A DNA stretch of 64,000 bases from Zasmidium citrigriseum (GCA_002786025.1 NHNW01000013.1:744001-808000); one strand, 5' to 3'. Positions 31,762 to 41,850 are shown, counted from the first letter of the stretch. The notes: generated from the sequence alone by a model not told the origin. Numbers and translations are program-made.

Positions 31762-32527
31762 CGTTTACTGCGATTCGAATCCAGGTGGATCCGTGCCGTT
31801 AAGATTCGGTCCTCGAGATTCGGTCGGATTATGCGTGATATGAAGAGGTTATGCTGACGATTAAAGTGACGCAAATGTGGTATGTGCAGAGGTATCCCTA
31901 GAGTCGATATGGCCAATAGAGTCGTGTATATCGAGCTAGCCGAAGCGTCTCGGGACAGGACAATCTGAGAGGACACTCTTGGCTTTTCTCTGCGTACGTG
32001 TGAGCATGACTACGCATTTCTGAGCGCGGCCTCACCTCCTCGCTCCGCTTCGTCGGGGCCGCTACGTCGAAGAAACCATTCTCTACTTGGGGTGTTTTAA
32101 CAACGATCCGCTCCCGAAACCCCTCCGCTGTTGGGGGAGGGTCGTCGTACCTCCTCCCCAACCCCTAGGCTAGGCCGCGAGGGGGGCCCCTCGCTCGCTG
32201 GTTTTTAAAAAGACAATCCAAAGTGAAGCCAACTTCGAAGTTTGGCTGGCAAGCGGGCGCCAAGGAGTGTCCTCTCAGATTGTCCTGTCCGGAGACGCTT
32301 CGCGAGCTAGCGGCCCACCGAGATTCGACGCATAGGGCAGAAAATCCAACTCTTCTATCGAATTTCGAATTTTATACTAAGATTAGAATGTAGAGACGGA
32401 TTCGAATTCGACGTGGGAAAGATTCGAATCTTAGTAAACGCCCAGTGGCGAAATTCGACTGCACAACCTTATGATAATTGTATACTAATATTAGTGCGAA
32501 TTTCTCAGATTCGAATCGCAGTAAACG
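31762..32527. repeat. outer 20-bp inverted repeat pair enclosing the MITE
   Basis: CGTTTACTGCGATTCGAATC at 31762-31781 is the exact reverse complement of 32508-32527. A related copy with two changes lies at 32421-32440 in the orientation of the right copy. Together they suggest an older repeat or element into which the Mutator-like MITE inserted. Confidence 0.6.
31941..32302. mobile_element. Mutator-like MITE, 362 bp, non-autonomous
   Basis: Terminal inverted repeats of about 38-43 bp: left end CGAAGCGTCTCGGGACAGGA..., right end the reverse complement, with one mismatch in the first 38 bases. The element is flanked by the perfect 9-bp direct repeat CGAGCTAGC at 31932-31940 and 32303-32311. 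Long inverted repeats with a 9-bp target duplication are the hallmark of Mutator-like (MULE) elements. The interior (about 275 bp) holds no transposase and a small near-palindrome around 32228-32247. It lies between the HSP12-like and NIF3-like genes. Confidence 0.85.
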
Positions 32528-33111
32528 TCGCCGCAAGTGTGGCGCATCGAGATTGGATCCACATTCGCATTCCCCATTCACGGCATTGTCCTCACAATTA
32601 GTCCTTGTTGTCTCTCGTGCCTATGACGCAAGATCTTCAAACTTGACGTCCTGAACACGTTCGCTGTTTCGGACTGCGCTCCATCGAAGAGGTCCACAGA
32701 GCCAGGCGTCATGAAGATCCGCAGATTGGCTTTTGCTCAAAACCTGGCAAACTATGGTCATGCTCCATCCTGAACGGGGCATCGCGAGTTGCGAGTGAAA
32801 GTGGGATGAAGAGCGGGGCAAGCGGCGACGTCATTGCCACGCCTTCTCGCGGCTCACACGAGGATGATGATTGTGCCGATGCAAAACATTTTATGCACAC
32901 GTGGACGCCACCGGGGAATAAGACACAACATTGATGGCAAGAAGTTTGATATGTTTGATGAGTTGGCGACGAGCTCAGGCAGAAGTTCAGCAAGATGAGC
33001 AGAATCTCGAGGAAACACAATCCATGAGACCCCTGCGCCAGCTCGGAGCCAGCTGCGACAGCAGCAAGATGTTGTCCCCATCACAGCTCCATCCTCACAC
33101 TCCCAGACCTC

Positions 33112-33612
33112 ATGATCCTTCAACGTAGTTCCCGCACAGCAATCGCCACCGTAGCAACCGAGACCACACCCCTCCTCCTCACAAAACCCAGCAAACACTT
33201 CACCACCATCCGCACCATGTCCACCGACCGCTACAAACTCATCTTCTTCGCCCCGCCCCAAGCCCTCCCCGCCATAAAAACCGCCATCTTCGCCGCCGGC
33301 GCAGGAAAATACCCCGGCCCAGACGGCTACACCGAATGCTGTTTCACGACGCCCGGCGTCGGACAGTTCAAACCTGGCGACAGTGCGAATCCGCACATTG
33401 GTGAGAGGGGGAAGGTGGAGGAGGTTGGTGAGGTGAGGTGTGAGACGCTTTGTGTGGGGAGGGAGGTTGTGAGAGGGGCGGTTGAGGCGTTGAAGAAGTA
33501 AGTGTGATTGTGATTTTGGGTTGGGGAGGGTGGGGATTGTAGGCTGATGAGAGGTAGGTCGCATCCGTATGAGGAGCCTGCGTATGAGGTTTATAAGCTT
33601 GAGGATTTCTGA
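33112..33612 (+). CDS. NIF3/YqfO-like small domain protein
   Basis: Two exons: 33112-33497 and 33558-33612; intron 60 nt (GTAAGT ... ggtag); 146 residues. The core from residue 36 (MSTDRYKLIFFAPPQALPAI) through GAGKYPGPDGYTECCF, GVGQFKPGDSANPHIGERGK and, after splicing, SHPYEEPAYEVYKLEDF is the stand-alone CutA-like domain found inside bacterial YqfO/NIF3 proteins; fungal copies are often named NGG1-interacting factor 3. Biochemical role unsettled. The first 35 residues are Arg/Thr-rich and could be a mitochondrial presequence; the ATG at 33217 would give a cytosolic form. Confidence 0.85.
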
Positions 33613-33860
33613 GATGCGGGATCTCGAGAATTGGAAGAGGGGATATGCTTGAGTGTGACTCGGAATCGTGAGACTGGTCAACAGCCGAAGGTCGCAATGC
33701 CTTTCAGAATCGCCTCTTGTCGGCTGAGGAGCCAGAAAGCTGTGTTGAGCAGATATACCTAGACTCATCCTTGTAGCCCACCGATCACCAATCCATCCCA
33801 ATCCCATTCCAAACCTATCCAGCGCCTCGCTCATGCCCATGTCCCAAATTTGAACTTCAT

Positions 33861-34874
33861 CTAATTCAGTGCCTTGCTCTTCACGCCCTGCTCATCGACC
33901 CAATCCCTCCATTCCCGCCATTCATCATAATGCAGAGCCACCTGCTTGCCTTCATATGTCACGAGCTCACCCTTCCCGTCACGCCAGACCTTCTGCCACG
34001 AGCTACTGCTGCCGTTCCAGCCTGCTTTTCGCATAAGTGAAATGAGTGTCTCCTCTTTCGTCCAACCCTGCTCTTTCGCGACGTCAGGTAGGTACGTGGA
34101 TCCGAAACGGCGGCCGTGATGTGTGAATGAGATCCGCAGTCCGTGCTTGCCGAGAGTCCAGTCCATCGGATCTTTGTTCGGCGTGGAGAAGTTCGTCAGG
34201 AGCGTGACGTGGCAGCTGAGGGATGGGAGGAGAGATGAGGGTATGGGCTGGAACCGTACGTCTTCGAATGCACTGCAAGGTATCCATCAGCTAGAGTCAC
34301 AACTTCTCCACATTACATCCAAGACCTACCTCGTCAACGCATAGCTCCTCAACCCATACTCCAACTCTTGCGGCTCAAACGTCCCAATACACCCTCTCAA
34401 ACTCTTATACCCACTCCTACTGATCGTATTCCACGTCACAAACAACGGGTGCTCCTCCCCGCTCTCCCGTCTCCTTCGCGCGAATGAGAATAAAGAACTT
34501 CGACTCGTGGAGCTCATCGAACTCGCCGGCGTCGCGGTCCCCGAGACACTGCTCCCGCTCTTGGACGAGCTCTGTCCGGAGTTTGTTGACGGGAGGCTGC
34601 TGCTGGATGATGCGGCTGAGGGCTCGGTGGAGCGGTTGAGTAGGCGGGAGATTGCGGCGGGGCGGGCTGTGGAGGGCTCCGCGTCGGTCATTTCTGCGTC
34701 GTCATCTTCGTCTTCTGAGACATCTTCGTCGTCCTCGTTTTGGAGGGGTTTGCTTTTGCTCGCGTGATACTGGTCCCAGAGCTCTTCGACTTGGGTTAAG
34801 GAGAGGGGTTGCCGGCGTTCGAAGTTTGCGGCGAGCGTTTCGAAGCAGAAGGCGCAGTGCGCTTGGTTGGCCAT
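33861..34874 (-). CDS. AMMECR1 domain protein
   Basis: Two exons: 34330-34874 and 33861-34272; intron 57 nt (GTAGGT ... cttgcag); 318 residues. The AMMECR1 domain is split by a Ser/Glu-rich insert (about 45-130: DEDVSEDEDDDAEMTD, then long Ser tracts). Recognised parts: N-terminal CAFCFETLAANFE, then PLFVTWNT, the family hallmark LRGCIGTF, YGLRSYALT, LLTNFS, DWTLGKHGLRISF, GSTYLPDVAKEQGWTKEETLISLMRKAGW, and a C-terminal WREWRDWV. A highly conserved eukaryotic/archaeal family of unclear biochemical role. It is convergent with the NIF3-like gene, with about 250 bp between them. Confidence 0.92.
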
Positions 34875-35657
34875 CAGATGGGCTCCAGAGAAAGGGAATG
34901 TGCACTGCTTGGCTGAGACGGTGTTCGGGGAGCTCTCGGGTGTTGCAGTGGACGGGAAGAGAGTTGAGGCGGAGAGCAGGGGATGAGACGGGAGCGGAGA
35001 TGGAAGTGAGGAGGAGACGTGGTTGCTAGGCAGGTACCGGGTACATACAGGTGCGTGATGAGGATGAGGAGTGATCAGTCGTCGTGCCTCAGCACATGAC
35101 GTCTACCAGCCTCGTCCTGAGCGGGACGCGAGGTTGTTCCGATAGACTTCGTTGGCGCCGAGCTAAATTTGGATGAACTTCGACCTCACCTGCATCTCCT
35201 GACTCTCTCTTCTATTAACATCATCATCAGATCCGACACCATTATCCATCCAACCAAATCATCTCTCACGGAAGGTGTCGACAAAGACTGGAGCTTGGAG
35301 CTTCTTCACGTCGTCAGCTACCACTCTGGAGCCCAATCGGACGTCCCTCAAACATCCACTATTGACGGCCATGTACATATCCGTCCGTGAGCTCAGCCCC
35401 TTCCGGTTTCGTAGAGATAGACCAAGGCAGCATTCTCATGAGTTCATGTTATTGGATTCTAGATCTTCATTGCGGATGCCCACAGCTACCCTCGCCAGAC
35501 AGCTGCGGACGCTGACCATGATGGCATGGGCGTCCGTGAGCACTCTCTCCGCTTGGTCAAATATTCCATATTCGTCTCCCACGATTTTTTTTTTCTTTTC
35601 CTACCTTCTACGCCTCGCTCTAACCTCTATCTATCAATTCACCTCTCTTTCCCTTTT

Positions 35658-35851
35658 GTATACACAAGCAACATGACTTTATATACACTCAACTTTGAAC
35701 TTGTATACACTCCTCACGACCCATCCCTACACTCGCCAGCGTGGCTCAAGACGCAGGTCAATGACGATCTTGTGCTGCCCTGGGCACCGCGACCTACATA
35801 CACGCCATTTGTGACCCTTTATATACACTGAACCATCAAACTTATATACAC
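35658..35851 (-). repeat. TATATACAC cluster 1 (UGUAUAUA on the minus strand)
   Basis: Exact TATATACAC at 35680, 35820 and 35843, with variants GTATACAC at 35659 and 35703 and ACATACAC near 35797. On the minus strand these read GTGTATATA, containing the Puf3/Pumilio recognition core UGUAUAUA if transcribed. Confidence 0.6.
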
Positions 35852-36951
35852 GGAAAGGTAAGTCTATCCTCTCTCGCGTACTGAACGCCTGCTGACCATA
35901 ATTCGATCTCAGATAGAAATTTTTCACCGACGAGAACGTTTCGTCACACGCCTCGCCCGACGACTATGTCAGCGACTGTGGCGCTCCCTTCAACACAGCG
36001 TTGAGGCTGTGTGCCGAACATGATGGTACGTGCAACTTGCATTCGAAGTACCGCATGTCTAATCCTTTCCGGACGTGCGCATTCTTTCCGCAAGGTAGAT
36101 ATCGCAGACGAGTCTGACCGCCGTCTGTCGAGGTACATCCTCAAGCGGAGTATGTACGAAGAGAGCAAAGCAGTCTTGAAGGACGATCTAGACTGCCAGA
36201 TCCGGATTGCCTGGAGGAGCATCGAAGTTCTCCGTCGGTTGGGCAAGGGCGAGACGAAGTAGGCCAAGGACTTTGACGACCGCTGCTCGAAATTGATGGG
36301 TAAGTGGTAAACGTGGATCTATTGATACGGTCTAATTTTTGCCGCAGACTCCAGCGACAGCCAGGCGCTCTATCACTTCCGTAGGAGCGCTCCGGAGATT
36401 GGCACATGGCCACGCTGGTGCGAGTGGACAGCGATGACATCTGTCCCCTGCGCACCGACGTGGCCAAGCCTTTACTTGACGTTCTCGCGGATGCCATTCT
36501 GCCGGCACGCATGAACCAGGCAATCGACGACGACGAAGGCACTGTTCCCAAAGCCGCAGTGCGCAGCTGCTCCACTACATTACCAATCTAAATCCTGGCC
36601 GTTCTCCATGAGACGGAGGATGGTAAGTCAATGTTTCTAGGTGCTCAATTGCATGTCACTGACTTTTCAGATCGGGAGACCACGACAGTGACGACAGCCC
36701 AACGAGTCTCTGCATCAGGCGCCATTCGCATCTTCGCAATGCGTCCGCGACTCACGGCCACTTGATCTCTGGTGTCCAACCTCACCAACGCCATACGGAA
36801 GAACGCCTCCATCTTGTAATCCCCCAATCGACCGATCTCCTCGATTTCACTGTGCGCACCTGCTCCTCGGCGTCGTGGTCGACCACCACATTCCCTCGCC
36901 TCGCCCTCCCTCCGCCGCGGGAGTCAACACGGCACTTCTTTTCCGATGCGG

Positions 36952-37039
36952 ATCTCCCACGACACAAGCGCGGACACCACGTCTGCGGTTGCCCATGTTG
37001 CATTTGCTGATGTGGTGTTCGCGCTTGTGTCGTGGAGAT
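36952..37039. repeat. hairpin: 31-32 bp inverted repeat with 25-nt loop
   Basis: Left arm 36952-36983 and right arm 37009-37039 are reverse complements apart from one extra base and two mismatches; the shared core includes ACGACACAAGCGCG. The loop is 36984-37008. No target duplication was recognised around it. Confidence 0.7.
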
Positions 37040-37128
37040 TCTCCCTGCCATGGTTCCACATGAGGATCTTACAGCGAAGTTGGACCTTGGACTCCGACTG
37101 GCGACGAACCACCACACATGTGCGACAC

Positions 37129-37205
37129 TATATACACCATTTCGAACAACTATACACACCACTTCACGACTTTTATATACACACCACTTCACGACTTATA
37201 TACAC
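37129..37205 (-). repeat. TATATACAC cluster 2
   Basis: Exact copies at 37129, 37174 and 37197, plus CTATACAC at 37150. Adjacent text CACTTCACGACTT is repeated, so the local unit is roughly TATATACAC with a CACTTCACGACTT spacer. Confidence 0.6.
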
Positions 37206-37728
37206 GGACTTCCACGAACACCGACTGACCCATCGATACCAATGCCCAGCAATGCCGGTCCCATTGTCCATATTGGCACAATGACAGGGGCTGTGAACTT
37301 CCATTTCCACGGCCTACCGGATGCCTATTAGTAGTAACTACTACCTAGTAGAACTGCAACGTGGACAATCATTCTTTCTCTCCCCAGGTCAGATATGTGT
37401 TGTTCTTACGATCACCATCCAGGATACCATTGTCGAGGAGGGCGACGACGGAGGAGGATATCGCGAATGCCGTTCGCCACCTCGGCCGCGCGGTGGAGCT
37501 CGTCAGCTACCGGCTGGATGCGAGCATATCACGAGATGACCTGCAGGTGATACTCACAGCGCTTCGTCATCGGCTCGAGCACGCACTGCTTGGCCAGAGA
37601 TCCACAGCTTCGGAGGAAATGCTTCAAAAAGTCAAATTTGTAGAGGCTCAGCTGGCTCGTCGATGCGCTGAGGATGGCCAATTTATTCAACTTCAGCGCG
37701 GCTGGAACGACTCACCCGGTTTCAACAT

Positions 37729-37806
37729 CATATACACCATCGACACAAAGATTATACACGACCACTCGACATTATATACACATCGACACCACGACTTTAT
37801 ATACAC
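37729..37806 (-). repeat. TATATACAC cluster 3
   Basis: Exact copies at 37773 and 37798; variants CATATACAC at 37729 and TTATACAC near 37752. ACGACTT precedes the last copy, as in cluster 2. Confidence 0.6.
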
Positions 37807-39127
37807 TCACGCAAGGCACATTCTGCGCTCTGGTTCGAAGTTCTTGAGATCTTCGTCTCAGTCTCCAAGCATGGAGGGTACTTTGGGTCCAGCAGCCGCC
37901 CCAATTCCAGCAGCTACCTCGTACCGAAGCTGTCGCCTTTGCGTACACGCAGCCGACCTCCTCTTCCCGCGCCGCCAGACTCCACGTGCTGCTCCTTGAT
38001 GGGCCCGATGGGAAGACGCTGAGCTTCAGTACTCTGTCGGACAATGACACGTTTCCAGACCACGACCCAGAAGCATCTGCCACTGGCGCTCGAGCTAGCA
38101 CAGTCCTGCGAGAGAAAGCGTTTGAGGCAGACGTACTCTTCTCGCGCGGCCACAAGCCCGCCAGCTACCTCTCACAATGAAGGCATTGCTGGTAGCACCG
38201 ACGCAATGCGGTCACTGAGAACATCCGACACAATCTGCTCCCTCAGCCAACTTCTGCAACCATCCTCTGGTGTGGCCTCTACGCCCTTCGAGACGCCATA
38301 CTTGACAGAATGCGAATTCGATACAACATCGACCGACAGAATCGAAAGGAAAATGTATGCAGCAAACCCCATCACAACATCGACTGCCGCCCCCACAACT
38401 TTGACCACTACCGCGCCACCCAATCCAGAGCCGACAGCTTCTGACAAGCCTGCTCCCACTGAGATCACCACATCCACTACAGATGTCAATGCCGCTTCGA
38501 CCACCACAACGTCGATTGCTACAACAAGTTTGAGGCCGGGGCTGCCTTGCGTGAGCAGCAGCAGCATCTGAAATGCCACAAACTTGAGCATGTCTCAGAG
38601 CTCAACAAACTCACTCGCACTCCTTTCGAGGAACTCTCCAGCTCAGCAGTCAATGCTTTTCCTGACTTCAACGTTACAGACGCTTTTTTCCAAGTCGCCA
38701 TCGACCCGCAGCTCCTGCTCTCTGACAATCTGACTACCAACGACGCCGACAAAGAGAACACTCCTCCTCCCACTCACGCTCACGGTACATCCTCACTCCG
38801 AGTCCGTTCTTGTCCACCCGCTGACTCTCTGCATGCCCTGGTAGTTGGTTAAATTAAGATGAGTGTCGGCTATAGATGCCTAGACTAAGGCAAGTTCAAC
38901 TATGATTTGTTAAGACTCTCATATAGCTTTGTTATTCTTCACGATCATGAACATGCCTATAGCGTCCCTGTTCCCGTTAATATCCCGGCGTCATCTATCA
39001 CATGTGAATTTCGGTTCTTGGTCCGTGCCCCTGGCGCCGTCGCATAACTCTCCCGCTTGCAACGCAGTCGTCTCCCACTCTTCACATCGTCAATTCGAGG
39101 TCCACCAAGAACTCGTCAACCGCAACC

Positions 39128-40195
39128 ATGAACTTCTGCAGCCTAACTAGCTGTTCCAAACCCGACGCACAAGACGAGATCATCTGCCGCAAGAAACTCC
39201 TAAAGACGCTCGTCATGGCAGCCGTGCCTACCTCTCCTGGGTCCGACACAGAGCCCATCTCATTCTTTGACCTGCCAGCAGTGATTCGAGTCCGCATCTA
39301 CCATCTCGTATTCTCCGACAACCCCAAGAATGAGAAACTGCTCGAGGCAGTCCGTGTCACCGTCCCAGAGCGAGCCCAAAGAGAAGCTGAAGAAGCAGGA
39401 GACAGCAGCCAGCCCCTGAACAGACATTGCTGCTGCTTCCCACATGGAGAGGTCTACGACCAGGACATCGCGCCAGAGCCAGCCCCATGGGATCCCTTCG
39501 TCTGCCCATGCAAGCTCCCTCGATCGGACCTCCTTTTTGTCAACAAGTCTATCAACAAAGAGGCGACACCCATCTTCTACAAATCGCTCGAGGTCCGCAT
39601 TTGTCTCCCGACCTTCAGCCACATCGAACTCGAACACAAGGCGCTTGATCCAATCCTCAGCGTCCTGCCTCAGAAGCACCTCAAACACATCAGGAAGATT
39701 CTCCTTGTCCAGAGCGGCTGCTCTCATATCATACAACACATACAAGACATTGACAGCTTCCGAGTCCCCGTCTCTTTCTGGGAGCGGTTGACCAAGGCAA
39801 TGCCCAAGGTCAGAGATGTGCGCTTTCATCTGCATGTGGGAGAGGTCGACGACTTCGTGGATTATTCCACTTTCACAGACGCCATTGCCAAAGTAGTGGA
39901 TATTCTCCATGCTCGCAGCATTGTGATTGAGGTGGCTCGAGGCCCGAGTAGGACCCAGTCCTACTTGAACGAGCTAGGAGAGGAGAAAGTGGCCCGCTTC
40001 TGTAAATTGAGCGACCCGGGCGTTCCAGACGAGGCAGAGAAAGTCACTCTCGATCCGAAGGGCGCAGCGAAGAAGACGAAGAACACGCAGACAAAGGCAA
40101 GACCAAGAAAGCCTCAGAGCAAGATCCAGACGGCGAAGACCACGGGGAAGATCTCAAGAACTGGGAACTCGACATCAATTCGAAGAGGGCGATGA
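39128..40195 (+). CDS. 2EXR/F-box-like protein A
   Basis: Intronless, 355 residues. An N-terminal FFDLPAVIRVRIYHLVFSD motif resembles the LPxElRxxIYxxx start of the fungal 2EXR/DUF7730 and F-box-like families. A Cys-rich HCCCFPHGEVY...VCPCKLPRSDLLFVNKSINKEATPIFY segment and a middle helical part (LDPILSVLPQKHLKHIRKI) follow, with a strongly basic tail (about 300-355, KKTKNTQTKARPRKPQSKIQ). The second gene (40687-41850, minus) shares the order motif - Cys cluster - VNKxINKEAxPIFY - PxxxLxxI. The first ATG at 39128 gives 29 residues before an internal Met (39215); either may be used. Role unknown; an adaptor or nuclear protein is plausible. Confidence 0.75.
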   Translation: MNFCSLTSCSKPDAQDEIICRKKLLKTLVMAAVPTSPGSDTEPISFFDLPAVIRVRIYHLVFSDNPKNEKLLEAVRVTVPERAQREAEEAGDSSQPLNRHCCCFPHGEVYDQDIAPEPAPWDPFVCPCKLPRSDLLFVNKSINKEATPIFYKSLEVRICLPTFSHIELEHKALDPILSVLPQKHLKHIRKILLVQSGCSHIIQHIQDIDSFRVPVSFWERLTKAMPKVRDVRFHLHVGEVDDFVDYSTFTDAIAKVVDILHARSIVIEVARGPSRTQSYLNELGEEKVARFCKLSDPGVPDEAEKVTLDPKGAAKKTKNTQTKARPRKPQSKIQTAKTTGKISRTGNSTSIRRGR

Positions 40196-40686
40196 GTATC
40201 GTCGATGGCAGCTTGCGAGAGAAGCAGATGGAATGAATGATTGGTCGCATTGAGTTACGGCTATTTGGAGGGCGCGTGGATCGATCCCTTGTAGATGAGG
40301 ATATGGAATGGATTGCAGTGCTTGTTTCGGAGTGCTGAGAAGAAGAGGTTAGACGAACGTATCTGTCTGTGGGTTCTGGAAATGTGTACTAAGTAGCCAG
40401 TGAGCCCCTCAAGAAACCTGAGCATGATGGGGAGAATGTGAAAACATTTAGAATACTACAGCGGTCTTCTTCAACTCGAGTTCTACCGAATCCTCCCATT
40501 GCCTTCTCAATATATCCTCGACGGCAAAGAGGTTACAACATGATTCAGTCTCATCGCTCTTGAAAGCTCCTCCCAAAGCTCAAAGCCCGCTCCAGCCCTT
40601 GCCATATGCTTTGTTCCTTCAGTCGTCATCACTAGTCCAGATCTCCTTCGCCTTGGTTCAGAGACTCGGTTGCGATGGTCCCGCAC
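40196..40686. other. convergent 3' region of 2EXR-like genes A and B
   Basis: About 490 bp between two stop codons; nothing recognised. Frames here are shadows of the minus-strand gene. Confidence 0.45.
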
Positions 40687-41850
40687 TCATCCATCGATCC
40701 CATCGTGCCGCGGTCGAAAGTGGCTCTCAGGCCGCAACGTACTGGTCCAATGCACGCCGCTATACGTCATATCGAGTGGACTCTTCACGTCTTCTATTCT
40801 CTTGAGAATAGCCAAGACAAGATCGCTTTCGAAATCCTCTTCCACGGACTCCTCAATCCATTTTGAGGGGTTATTGCTAGTCTCGCAGCAGCGAAGTTCA
40901 AAGACCAGCGAACGCAGCTTTGGTAATCGCAGTACTCCAGCGAACTCGTAGTGTGAAATGTATCCGAGTGCAACTTCCGTCTCAAGTTTCGCGTCGGCGT
41001 CCTGTGCCCTGGCATCGAGGTGGATTCGTACATGCTTGAGGTTGGGCATGCTCGTAGCCATCTTGTCCCACATTGGAGTCCAGTTGATGGAGTCCGTTTG
41101 ATCTCCACGTAAATGCTTGAATGAGAACGCTTCTGCAAGATCTTCTAGGGTCTGAGCCAAGACGATCCTCGAGATGTATTGAAGACCCGAGGCCGGCAGG
41201 GTCTGGAGAATGGTGTCCATGACAGTCTCTGGATAGATGATTCGCTCGTCCACAGAGCCTGGCAGGCAAGCCTTCAGCTCCATGCGGGCGTAGAAGATCG
41301 GCATTGCCTCCTTGTTAATGAGCTTGTTGACGGACAGTATTTGGGGATGGAGGCGACCGAAGCATGCACAGATGAGCGGGCTTGGAGAGGCCAATTCGAG
41401 GTGTGGATGATCATGTTGCACGTGGCAGCAGTGGCTAGGGGTGTCATCGTCTGGTGTTTCGGGGTCGTCGCCTTCAGTCTGCTCAGCCCCAGGCGTATCT
41501 TGCTCGTCTGCATCCTCGTCTTCTCTGTTCTGCTCGTCGAGGTCGATCTCGTCGTCTTCCTCACGTCGCAGGTTCCTGTCGATCTCCTCAAACTCGTCTC
41601 TGCTGCTAGAATCCGCCTTTTCGTGATCAGCGCCTTCGTCCTCGACCTCTTCTCCGAGATCAGCCGCTTCTTCCTCATCGGCGTCCTCGGTCTCGCGACC
41701 AATCGCTTCTTCGGCGGATACCCAATCGCCGGAGAAGAGAAACCCGTATATGCGTACTCTCAATTCCGGCGGCAGACCCATGAATGATGCCTGTTTTTCG
41801 CCTTCGGGCTCGAGGGCAGCAGGCTCGCGCGAGGCGCTGTCGGACGCCAT
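40687..41850 (-). CDS. 2EXR/F-box-like protein B with acidic insert
   Basis: Intronless, 387 residues. It starts with a short linker, then FMGLPPELRVRIYGFLFSG (the LPPELRxxIY motif); next comes a very acidic insert of about 100 residues (DEEEAADLGEEVEDEG..., DLDEQNREDEDADEQD), then HCCHVQHDHPHLELASP, LICACFGRLHPQILSVNKLINKEAMPIFYARMEL and a C-terminal half with LQTLPASGLQYISRIVLAQTL and MPNLKHVRIHLDA. It is a divergent paralogue of the plus-strand gene at 39128 (shared VNKxINKEAxPIFY). Tail-to-tail arrangement of A and B suggests an inverted duplication. Confidence 0.78.
   Translation of the reverse strand: MASDSASREPAALEPEGEKQASFMGLPPELRVRIYGFLFSGDWVSAEEAIGRETEDADEEEAADLGEEVEDEGADHEKADSSSRDEFEEIDRNLRREEDDEIDLDEQNREDEDADEQDTPGAEQTEGDDPETPDDDTPSHCCHVQHDHPHLELASPSPLICACFGRLHPQILSVNKLINKEAMPIFYARMELKACLPGSVDERIIYPETVMDTILQTLPASGLQYISRIVLAQTLEDLAEAFSFKHLRGDQTDSINWTPMWDKMATSMPNLKHVRIHLDARAQDADAKLETEVALGYISHYEFAGVLRLPKLRSLVFELRCCETSNNPSKWIEESVEEDFESDLVLAILKRIEDVKSPLDMTYSGVHWTSTLRPESHFRPRHDGIDG

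Larger units (their letters stand above)
31394..33111. other. intergenic region HSP12 / NIF3 with repeats
   Basis: About 1.7 kb. Holds the HSP12 promoter (31394-31600), the nested repeats and MITE (31762-32527), and AT-rich sequence with repeated GATTCGAAT words. The frames at 32709-33020 (minus) and 32854-33840 (minus) are shadows or antisense to the NIF3-like gene. Confidence 0.6.
34875..39127. other. 4-kb accessory region with decayed coding-like sequence
   Basis: No intact gene could be assembled. Coding-like pieces on the plus strand in changing frames: about 35920-36025 plus 36108-36262 (ends RRLGKGETK), 36405-36589 (VDSDDICPLRTDVAKPLLDVLADAI), 37430-37700 (TEEDIANAVRHLGRAVELV, LQVILTALRHRLEHALLG), and 38483-38800 (FDHHNVDCYNKFEAG, EELSSSAVNAFPDFNVTDAFF). 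Stops or frame shifts interrupt them. The region also holds a T-run at 35585, the three TATATACAC clusters and the hairpin at 36952-37039. It could be remains of a rapidly changing gene or element, or a gene with many small exons. Confidence 0.45.

Noticed and set aside
31771..31781. GATTCGAATCC resembling a tRNA B box (also at 32421 and 32508)
   Set aside because: No A box or cloverleaf arms upstream at proper distance; the words are part of the inverted repeats around the MITE.
31898..32161. Possible transposase fragment in the MITE (87-residue minus frame)
   Set aside because: The frame crosses the element end and its target duplication, and shows no DDE-type motif; the element is non-coding.
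32854..33840. 328-residue minus-strand frame
   Set aside because: Antisense to the NIF3-like gene; composition and breaks typical of a shadow frame.
38172..38571. Thr/Ser-rich mucin-like frame near 38.4 kb
   Set aside because: Overlaps a better protein-like reading in another frame (FDHHNVDCYNKF...); no signal peptide or anchor, so a surface mucin is not supported.
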